Source: Nemertoderma westbladi
Taxonomy: Eukaryota > Xenacoelomorpha > Nemertodermatida > Nemertodermatidae
Direction: 5' to 3'
DNA: 46,782 nucleotides
NCBI GenBank assembly: GCA_032718475.1
Contig: JAUCBJ010006758.1
Span: 1-46,782, forward strand
Below, piece by piece: positions 21,102-29,315 of this stretch (positions within the stretch are counted from its first letter, which is position 1; every line of letters begins with the position of its first letter). The notes beneath the pieces are model-generated. The model was not told where the DNA came from. It worked only from the letters and a program-made list of their open reading frames with translations, and did not search any database. A program made the translations under genes and the position numbers.

Positions 21102-21218
21102 CTTAACGTCACCATCCTTCCGAACTGCTTCTAGTTGATTCAACTGCTCCATCATCTTCCAGTTCTTCTCCCGTAATTCATTGTTCATTAACTTCTGTTT
21201 ATCGACCTCTTTGTTTAA
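21102..21218 (-). CDS. Kinectin/RRBP1-like protein, antepenultimate exon (3' part recognisable)
   Basis: Codes for LNKEVDKQKLMNNELREKNW and then KMMEQLNQLEAVRKDGDVK before a phase-0 donor. The (K/R)NN-(E/D)-L-R-x-KNW-x-x-ME motif is a hallmark of kinectin/RRBP1 coiled coils. On its upstream side the open frame does not meet a clear polypyrimidine tract and AG. Instead it continues in the same frame into a retroelement gag fragment (21219-21640). Either a weak acceptor such as the AG just before the EVDKQ codons is used, or the original 5' part of the exon was displaced by the insertion. Exons further upstream are not recognisable in this window. Confidence 0.7.
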
Positions 21219-21640
21219 CCAAAGCGCGTCGGCCTGGTCCGCGACGCGGTCGAGGTCGCGGAAGTCCTCATCGGCGAGTTGGAGGCGGATGGCGTCGGGC
21301 ATCTGGCGGAGGAACGCCTCCTCGAACAACAGGCAGTGGTGGTCGTCACCGAAGCCATTCAAGTCCCAGAGCCGCACGGCGCGGTCGTGGCGGGAGAGTC
21401 TGAATACCTTGAGGAGTTTGGCCTTGATCTGGGCGTAATGGTTGACAGCAGGGGCGTCCTGGGTCAGCTGGAGGAGGCGGCTGGCGGTGTCTTGGTCGAG
21501 GGCCCCTACCAGTCACTGCAACTGTGCCTCGGCCTGTGCGAACCAGACCTCGGGCTGGTTAGTCCAGAAGGCGGGCAGTTTCAGGGCAACGGCATTTGCC
21601 TCAGCCACGGTGAAGGCGCTGGGGTGGGGTGCGGGTTGCA
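21219..21640 (-). pseudogene. Ty3/gypsy-type gag fragment fused in frame to the kinectin exon
   Basis: The minus strand reads a typical LTR-retrotransposon gag N-terminal domain. ALKLPAFWTNQPEVWFAQAE comes first, then one TGA stop (21513-21515), then AVNHYAQIKAKLLKVF, FEEAFLRQMPDAIRLQLADE and RVADQADALW. The last residue is followed directly by the kinectin-like LNKEVDKQ. A helix normally present between the 'NGFGD' and 'FEEAFLRQ' parts is missing, so the fragment carries an internal deletion. Base composition is much more GC-rich than the flanks, fitting insertion. From the codon after the TGA to the splice donor at 21102 the frame is open for 137 codons. No LTR is seen beside it. Confidence 0.75.
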
Positions 21641-21970
21641 GTTTGGCTCAACAAATCGTGCTGAGCAGTCAGCTCTCCAATGTGCAATGTGGCAGTACAC
21701 GTTCGTGGGGCCTTCGCGCAGCACGAGGCCCAGTTATGAGATACAAATTAAAATTGTGCGACTGTATCACAAAATCAGGTTATGAGAGATTAACCCACAC
21801 CACCAATTAATCAAAGAAAGGGGGACAGCACGTGTTCACCCCCTTTAATCTGCACCCCCCCCCCCCCCCCCTCCCCCACCCACCAATACATAACCGCGAC
21901 ATCTACCACCCACGGAAGGGTAGCACGAACTTATTTCCAAACGCACGTTCAATATGCAAAGCCAGGTGGT

Positions 21971-22384
21971 TTATAGGAATATAATCAATGCAGTACTCGT
22001 CTTCATTATAAGCCTTTTTGCGTTCGACCTGTTTTGTATTAAAATATATTTATTAAACGCAGGCTGACGCTCTTTATAATAATAATACCTAGGGATGCCA
22101 GCTTCCAGACTTTCAATCTTTACTGCCGCGCAAACCCCGCAGAGGAAGTTTTGGTTTGAGAGATCAAGCCCATCGGCAATTGGTGTTTCAATTTCGGTCC
22201 AGGAACTCTGACAATGGGAGCATTCAATCTTAGCTGTGGTCCATTCCCGTGGTTTCGGCTTCCTTTTCTTCGTCCCAATGACAGATTCTTCTGAAGACGT
22301 TCGATTCGCTTTCAGTTTATTGTTGGCGTTTGTGTTTTGAAGTTGTATTCGAGTGGACAGTCGCGCCGGTTTCGAGGTAACCAT
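21971..22384 (-). CDS. Hypothetical small protein with a Cys4 zinc-ribbon-like motif (137 aa)
   Basis: Starts at an ATG in good context (GGCATGG). The N-terminus is basic (residues 1-48, ending TKKRKPKPREW), resembling a nuclear localisation signal. It is followed by IECSHCQSSW and, about 26 residues later, LCGVCAAVKIE, forming a C-x2-C ... C-x2-C pair. The C-terminal 45 residues look less protein-like, so the real gene may splice out before them. It lies upstream of the gag fragment on the same strand and could be a transposon ORF or a host first exon. I do not recognise the family. Confidence 0.4.
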   Translation of the reverse strand: MVTSKPARLSTRIQLQNTNANNKLKANRTSSEESVIGTKKRKPKPREWTTAKIECSHCQSSWTEIETPIADGLDLSNQNFLCGVCAAVKIESLEAGIPRYYYYKERQPAFNKYILIQNRSNAKRLIMKTSTALIIFL

Positions 22385-23298
22385 GCCGACCTGTGATAAG
22401 CGTTGGTTATGTTGAGTGCCGGTATTCTTCTTCTCTCACCTCTTCAATGTCAGATGTTGCAAATACTGATAACACGAATAACGGTATATATTTCAATACT
22501 TGTCAATAGTAATATATATAATTTAGATAACTATTTTATATCTGTACTGTTGAGCAAACTCTACATAAATTTCAACCTGTGTATCGCCGGTAGTGCTGTT
22601 GCTGTGCAAGTGCTGAAGTGCTAGTTGCCACCGGTCACGCGGTCAGCCGGTAGTAGGGTGGTACCATGGCCTACTACACACAGGCCATGACAAGGACTTT
22701 GCTGTGAAATTAGCGTAGGCTGACTGATGAATTATCAAATATTATATATTCCATGAATGCAGGGTCCATATTTAAAAGAAGATGACTAGATTTTCGTAAA
22801 GAATTTAATTGAAACAGTATTTAATAATTAATAAATTAATTATCGCTCGAGTTCCTGCAGCTTTTATTCGTTTGTGGCTGCCTCTGGCTATGTTTGTGGC
22901 AGGAATGTTTGAACGCTAATAAGTCGGTCAATCATGGATGAAATCGAAATGGAACCAAACTTGGTACACATGTAGTCTATAAAAAATTTAGAAATTCTAC
23001 ACACAGACAGACTTCTACAGTTCCCCGGTCTGCTGCTAGGGGGCGAATTAACAGAAACGTAAAAATAGCTGTAATTATAGAACCAACGATCAGATTCATC
23101 TGAAATTTAGTAGTAGTTACCTAAGAGCATTGCTTAATTAGAAATTCTACAGAGACTTTTACAGTTCCTGTCTGCCGCTAGTGGGGAATTGTTAGAGCTC
23201 CAGTTCAACGTGCTTAGCACGGTTTAATAAACAATCAATTAATTATTTTATTCAATACAGTAATTATAACAGTAAAATGCAATGTATTCTATTTTTTA
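22385..23298. other. Repeat-derived intergenic stretch
   Basis: No gene. A pair of related blocks (TTAGAAATTCTACA ... CTGCTGCTAGGGGG near 22988-23045, and TTAGAAATTCTACAGAGAC near 23138-23190) shows an old tandem duplication. One arm of a short inverted repeat is at 22660-22726. Confidence 0.5.
22660..22726 (+). repeat. Inverted repeat arm, partner at 24461-24514
   Basis: GCTGTGAAATTAGCGTAGGC and flanking GGTACCATGGCCTACTAC recur as the reverse complement at 24461-24514. The left arm carries an extra CACAGGCCATGACAAGGA segment. The arms bracket 1.85 kb and may be the ends of a decayed element. Confidence 0.7.
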
Positions 23299-23308
23299 TT
23301 GAAATCAA

Positions 23309-23565
23309 GAGACAGGAGGGGGTGGGACTGGACGCAAATCCCATCTTGGCGAATTAATATCCCGCTTCAATATTAATTTCTCAATTTTGGGAAAGGAGCA
23401 GGTTACAGTGGCACGTTATTTTAACCAAAACAATAAAGTAAACACAATAGAACAGGTTACAGTTTTATTTTTGAGAGAAATCAGCTGTTGTTATTTGCGT
23501 CCAATTTCCCCTGGAGAGGGATGATTTTTTATTGCGTCCAGCCCCCCCCCCCCCCCCCCCCTATC
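23309..23565 (+). mobile_element. 257-bp non-autonomous DNA transposon with TTGAAATCAA target duplication
   Basis: Related to the arms at 13-385 and 2915-3381 (shared GGCGAATTAATAT, CAGTGGCACGTTATT and CCCTGGAGAGGG blocks). Ends are GAGACAGG(A/G)GGGGG and its imperfect complement CCCCCTATC, with inner CTGGACGCAA/TTGCGTCCAG inverted repeats. The word TTGAAATCAA lies immediately outside both ends (23299-23308 and 23566-23575), fitting a target-site duplication. Too short to encode a transposase. Confidence 0.72.
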
Positions 23566-23928
23566 TTGAAATCAAATACCAAAAATATATTTATTATATG
23601 AACAATCTATTTGGAAATTGTAAGTTCGGCCTATCTCTTTACCATAAGCTCAGTATCTTTATCTGGTGTGTTTTTATTATTTTACCAATTATTTAATATG
23701 TTTGATAGAATTGAACAACACCGCCCAACACAACCAACTCTCTATCCGCCTCGAGCATCAAGAATACGAGAAACTCGATCGAAATACATGCTTATCCCAG
23801 TAGTATCCGTCCGTAGTAACCGGACCGCTGCGGTTTACTCCCGTAGAACAGTAGAATTCCCGCAGCTTCCGACCCAATTCGACAACGAATTCGCTTCACA
23901 CTTCAGAGAACAGAGAACGTAATCCAGT

Positions 23929-24268
23929 GCGATAACGTCTGCCCAACGTTCAACCATTTCCCCCAGCGATCCCAGGATCCGGGCCGCCGCTAAACCCAGA
24001 TCGCAATCCTCGTCGATTCGTCCAGTCGTCGACGTAAGTCAGTAAGTGGGACTCTTCCCACCGCACTCCAAGGTGGGTGACCGGAGTGAGGCATGAGGAA
24101 CTTGGCAGTGGCCCGCATTACGATCTGACCGACCGCCGTATTCCCAGTGTCTGAGTGTAGTAAATACCCAAATAGAATCGTACTGACAAACAAGCAATTC
24201 CGTAGTATTCCCCCGTTAATCACCTCTTGAAGCAACTCGGCTGCTCGGGTCCAGATACATCGCAGCAT
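23929..24268 (-). pseudogene. Possible coding fragment of unknown protein
   Basis: The minus strand reads helical, protein-like sequence (TRAAELLQEVINGGILRNCL, FGYLLHSDTGNTAVGQIVM). A second frame continues with AARILGSLGEMVERWADVIA after a frame change near 23990-24005. Composition is more GC-rich and codon-like than the flanks. The family is not recognised; a decayed exon of an all-helical protein is the simplest reading. The right arm of the 22660/24514 inverted repeat lies just beyond. Confidence 0.35.
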
Positions 24269-24460
24269 CGGATTGTCGGGAGCGTTTCAGACAGTAATGG
24301 AGCGGCATTTGCGAATATTTCCAATGGTTTTATAATAAATAAGGGGATTCAACAGTTCAATGCTAAAACAAATGGATTATTCCTAACCCCACCCCAATAC
24401 AGCAATATACCTAACAGTATATAGCTTAGGTACCACAGTCTGACAGTACCATAATCAGCA

Positions 24461-24514
24461 CAGTCAGCCTACGCTAATTTCACAGCAAAGTAGTAGTAGG
24501 CCATCGGTGGTACC
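24461..24514 (-). repeat. Inverted repeat arm, partner at 22660-22726
   Basis: Reverse-complement match to the left arm: CAGTCAGCCTACGCTAATTT then CACAGCAAAGTAGTAGTAGG and GGTACC. Confidence 0.7.
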
Positions 24515-25674
24515 TACGGTGCGCACTACAACGGCAGTGCAGCAATACGGTGTACCGTGCCAATGACTGAATGATTAGCGGTAACTATCTAAACTATTAG
24601 GCCTATGTTACAGTATTATTATTACCGGTGCCGGTCAGCCGGTAGGCCTACTGGGCTAATTACTGAATTAGGCCTAAACTATAATCACCGCAAGGGTTGC
24701 ATGATATGGCATGTCTGCAGTGTATGGTACCGGTTGACCAGTATTGCAGTATTGAATGATTGCAAGATTCTCGATTCAGGGATTGAGTACAGCCTGACAG
24801 TACCGGTACACATGGTACATGCAGAATTGCAAAATTTGTTAGAAACACAGCTGATTTATCCTACAGTAATAATAATTTAACGCATTTTAAATTTGGATAA
24901 ATAAATTTATTATAACTGCAATAACAGTTACACTGATGCTGCACGAAGGCCCCACGCAAATTCTACTTGGAAAATTTTCAAACTTTTGCCAAACAACATG
25001 TGTACCAAGTTTGGATAGATTTCATCAAGGATTGGCCGAGTTATTAACGTTTAAAATCAAATACTGAAAAAAAACGCGACAGAACGACAGAACGACAGGT
25101 TGATTAATGGTACCACTACGCTAAGGCTCACTCACTTCGTGGCTCGCCCCACAGCAGTATGCAAAAGTCACTGTCTGACTAACCAGCTAACTGTGAACTG
25201 TGCTGTACTGCTGTATCCCAGTATCCAGACAACATCTGTATACGTATATTCAAAACCTTAGCAGAGCGATACCGGTAAGCAGTATATCTCAAGTCACTCT
25301 GTCGGAGTCTGTAATGCCCTACGCAGCTACGCATAATTTGTAAGTGGCACATATTTTGCATATTTTGCAAATAAACATTGTTTGAACTACAGAACTCACA
25401 TTTTTTCAACTAATCTCAGCCAACTGCTTTCTCGTAACTATGGATGGATGATACCTAGTTGCTATGGAAACGAACCCCTGTTGTTACGGTGTGGTCGTCA
25501 AATATATAATGTGTAATTGTGTAATCAAAAAAAGGACCACATTCAAATTTTCACCAATAACCAACTAATCGTTCATCCGTTGCTGTGCAATATGTAAAAT
25601 TGTTGCTATGTGGAAAATGACTACTGAATATTGCCAACTTATTGTCAGTCTATCACCTATATATATCTATCTAT
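24515..25674. other. Intergenic stretch, no gene seen
   Basis: Contains many TACCGGTA/GGCCTA words, a doubled AGAACGACAG near 25080-25097, and an X-box-like GTTGCTATGGAAAC at 25458-25471. Open frames here carry no domain signal. Confidence 0.5.
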
Positions 25675-25685
25675 ATCACCTATAT

Positions 25686-27575
25686 CTGAGGTTACTTGTA
25701 AGAGAGAAGATCTTAAGATAGCCTACAAAGTTAAAACCGAACAACCAACAACCGAAAACATTAACAAGGTTGAGAAAGCTAAGGACGATCTTAAATTGGC
25801 CTACAACATCAGCCAGGAAAAGTACATACAGAATAAAACTGAAGCAATTACAACTGCTCACATACAGCAACAATCAAGACTTACCTGGCAAACTGTAAAT
25901 GAGGTATCTGGTCTGAAAAGTTGTGCAAAGGGGGGCCTCAAAGCCGATAGTCCTGAAGAACGTGTTGGGAAGTGGAAAAATCACTTCAGCAACTTGCTTG
26001 GGCAGCCACCAAACATCGAGGTCAGCCCTACAAGGAAAATATATGACAAGACACTACCTATAGAGAGAGGGGACTTCACACCTGCCGAACTCCAAAGAAG
26101 CATTAAAAGCATGTCCAATAATAAAGCGAGTGGATTAGATGAAATCCCAGCGGAGGTATGGAAAACCGGAGTGCTAAATAGACCATTATTGAATGTTTGC
26201 AAACGGATGTTAAAAGGGGAAAAGCCACCACCAATTTGGACTAAAGGTCAACTAAAGCCTCTCCCCAAGAAAGGAGACCTCGGCTTACCAACAAACTATC
26301 GTGGGATCTGTCTGCTTGTGGTAGCTTCCAAAATATACAATAAAATGATTCTATATAGGATTAGGCCTCACATAGAGAAACTACTGCGTAAGAGCCAAAA
26401 CGGATTTCGACCAAGTAGATCAACAATAGCTCAGATACTTGCACTACGGAGACTGATTGAAGGAATTAAGTCAAAGAATCTCCCCGCAGTCATGACTTTT
26501 GTGGACTTCAAGAAGGCATTCGACTCCATCCATAGAGGTAAAATGCTTGAAATCCTAAGAGCTTATGGAATACCAGAAGTAACTGTTGCTGGCATTGGAT
26601 TGTTATATTGTGACACAGAAGCGCAGGTACTCTCACCAGATGGTGAAACTGAGTTTTTCTCAATCCTGGCTAGCGTACTGCAAGGTGACACATTAGCACC
26701 ATTACTATTTGTAATTGTGCTGGATTACGCAATGAGGACGGTCACAAAGGGTGAAGATCTGGGATTCACACTTCAAGAACGCAGAAGTAGTAGATATCCG
26801 GCAACTACAGTCACAGACACCGACTTTGCGGATGACAACGCCCTGCTCTCTAATACGCTAGCAGATGCACAGCTTCTACTAAATAAAGTGGAGAGGGCTG
26901 CTAAGGAGGTTGGATTGCATATAAATGCTACCAAGACCGAATTCATGACCTTTAATGTTGATGGAAACTTACAACCATTGATAATAATCAACTAAGGAAG
27001 GTCGATGACTTCCAGTACCTTGGATCATGGATAGAGAGTAGCAAAAAGGACATAGAAGTTAGGAAAGCAAAGGCTTGGGTAGCTCTATCAAAAATGGATA
27101 CCATCTGGAAATCAGATCTCTCCAGGCACCTGAAGACTAAGTTCTTTCGAGCCACAGTGGAAAGTGTATTTTTATACGGGGGTGAGACCTGGACACTGAC
27201 TAAATCACTTGAACAACGAATTGATGGTTGCTACACAAGACTACTAAGGGCAGCCCTAAACATCAGCTGGAGACAACACATGACAAACGCCGAGCTTTAT
27301 GCTACAATACCACCTGTATCAACCACCCTCCGTGAACGCAGATTAAGATTCAGTGGGCACTGCTGGCGAAGTAAAGACGAGGTCATACCAGATCTACTTC
27401 TCTAGCAACCAACTCATGGAAAGCGTAGTCGTGGACGACCTGCCATAACATATATAGATCAACTTGAAAGGGATACTGAACTTGGGAGAAACGAAATTGC
27501 GACAACTATGGAGAATCGGGAAGCCTGGAAGGATCTCATTTCCACTGTCCGAGTTCGCTCGACCTAGTAGTAGTA
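25686..27575 (+). pseudogene. LINE reverse transcriptase (RTE-like), frameshifted
   Basis: The first frame runs to the stop at 26993-26995 and contains the RT domain: KASGLDEIPAEVWKTG, LPTNYRGICLLVVASKIYNK, QNGFRPSRSTIAQILALRR, FVDFKKAFDS (catalytic Asp), SVLQGDTLAPLLF, and the FADD box in DTDFADDNALLS. A frame change near 26980 moves into the C-terminal region (FQYLGSWIES, GETWTLTKSLEQRIDGCYTR, RLRFSGHCWRSKDE). A TAG stop near 27403 interrupts that frame, and the frame then continues through RSRGRP to the end. The DGETEFF and 'VLQGDTLAP' signatures are typical of RTE-like LINEs in invertebrates. The copy cannot make a full protein. Confidence 0.85.
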
Positions 27576-27580
27576 GTAGT
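25686..27580 (+). mobile_element. 5'-truncated LINE with TAG-repeat tail and 11-bp target duplication
   Basis: ATCACCTATAT occurs at 25675-25685 and again at 27581-27591, flanking the element exactly. The 3' end is a pure TAG repeat. The endonuclease half is absent, so this is a typical truncated LINE insertion. Its sequence differs clearly from the LINE pieces at 384, 5880, 7939 and 14823, so it belongs to a second family that shares the TAG-tail habit. Confidence 0.9.
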
Positions 27581-27591
27581 ATCACCTATAT

Positions 27592-28370
27592 TGCCTAGTA
27601 AGCATGACAAACATTTTCTACTGATTTCAGTAACTGCGTGATGGTTGCTATGGAGTATAACTTGTTGCTATGGTAAAGACCCCCTGTTGCTATGGTCTAG
27701 TCCCTATGTATATCACATAATTCTAATAATCAATGTAGGTCTATATACATGTTTTAAACAAAAATCAACCAACCATTCGTCCGTTGCCACTGTACTGTAT
27801 GTACAGGAATACACATCTGTTGCCATGGATACTGCCTGCATAGTCTTACCAACTTCACATATGTCTGACTATCAACTACCCAGACATACTGTAATCTTTC
27901 AACCGACTCCAATCTTTCAACCGACATACAATGAGGCAAAGCATTGACATTTTGGATGCAAGTTATATTTGTTTTAACAAATATTTTGTAATAATTTTAT
28001 AGAAACCTTGCTAAATTAGCTTGAGACGTTGCCATTGGCAACATGTCACACTTACTTTGGGACCCTAGACAATTTTTACCGCGTCTAAAACGGTCTATTT
28101 ACTGTGGAAACACAACAATTTACAGCCGCGGTGAGGAATACCTATTGAGTTAGAAGTGCTTCTATTCAATTCATACAGCAGCTGCCATGGCAACAGAGAT
28201 ATACAATGCAAAATTATACTGTAATACACAAATATTATGAAAATTAGTTAAAATGTGGAACTTTTTCAGGAAATCCGTAATAACTCGAGTCCATGTTAAT
28301 GAAATTCTGAGATATTTAGTGCATTCGAAAGCTAAGAGTATTATATATCTTTATATGTAAAGAACTCTTT
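27592..28370. other. Intergenic stretch with clustered X-box-like motifs
   Basis: No gene. GTTGCTATGG-type words at 27644, 27664 and 27686, GTTGCCATGGATAC at 27819, GTTGCCATTGGCAAC at 28028 and GCTGCCATGGCAAC at 28181. These resemble the RFX X-box consensus (GTNRCC, short spacer, RGYAAC). Confidence 0.55.
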
Positions 28371-28675
28371 ATAAATGATACATATTTAGTTGCGTAAACA
28401 CCTAATCTATCGATTGGAGTTGATAAATGTTATAAATGATACATATTTAGTTGCGTAAACACCTAATCTATCGATTGGAGTTGATAAATGTTATAAATGA
28501 TACATATTTAGTTGCGTAAACACCTAATCTATCGATTGGAGTTGATAAATGTTATAAATGATACATATTTAGTTGCGTAAACACCTAATCTATCGATTGG
28601 AGTTGATAAATATTATAAATGATACATATTTAGTTGCGTAAACACCTAATCTATCGATTGGAGTTGATAAATATT
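28371..28675. repeat. 61-bp minisatellite, five tandem copies
   Basis: Unit contains ATACATATTTAGTTGCGTAA, ACACCTAATCTATCGATTGG and AGTTGATAAAT. Five head-to-tail copies with exactly 61-bp spacing (CATATTTAG at 28381, 28442, 28503, 28564, 28625). Copies are almost identical; the last two junctions read AAATATT instead of AAATGTT. Confidence 0.95.
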
Positions 28676-29315
28676 CAAAATAATATGAACGAAAGCGGCC
28701 AAAAGCGTATTTATTATGTAATAAATAATTTATTTATAACCATTTATATTACTTATAAATAGCATGTCACTCGCATAAATCACGAAATTAATCCATGTCA
28801 CATTATTATATTTTCTTAATTTAATAAAAAATTTCAATCAAAAATGTCACAACTATAAAATTATTCTGTTACGAAATGTCGGAATCGAAATTTAAAAAAC
28901 ACCAAAATTACGTTAGTCCGTTGCTAAGGACATTATCAATAAAGCTAATGTTGAAGGTCGTTTTCACTTGGTTGCTATGGTAATTTCAAAAAACGAAATA
29001 TGCCATTAAATTCTTCGTATCCAAAATAATAATCTTCCATAAATTGTAACTCGTCATATCTACTATAAGAGCTGTTGCTATGGGGATTTCCACCGTTGCT
29101 ATGTTTAAGACCTCCTAAAAAACCAGCGGAACCGGTTTGGTGAAAATTTTTTATAATTTCGCATATCTTTACTAAATATCTATGTGGGGTAGCTCAGTCA
29201 TATATAAAATACGGGGCCATAGACTGGAGCCTGTATTAAATGAAAGAACGAGTTAAGTAAACAGTTATATATAGTTAGCGAGTTAAAACTCAATTTATCG
29301 ATAGGTGTAGCTGAT
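28676..29315. other. Downstream flank of the TRIM-like gene
   Basis: AT-rich, no ORF with domain signal. Further GTTGCTATGG words at 28971, 29073 and, partially, 29095. The right end is probably the 3' UTR of the TRIM-like gene. Confidence 0.45.

Noticed and set aside
22940-25100. Related words (ACCAAACTTGGTACACATGT near 22953, its reverse near 24998) as ends of one element
   Set aside because: Match is only about 20 bp and surrounding sequence does not align; too little to define an element.
28371-28675. CRISPR-like array
   Set aside because: Units are head-to-tail with no unique spacers, in a metazoan context. It is a minisatellite.
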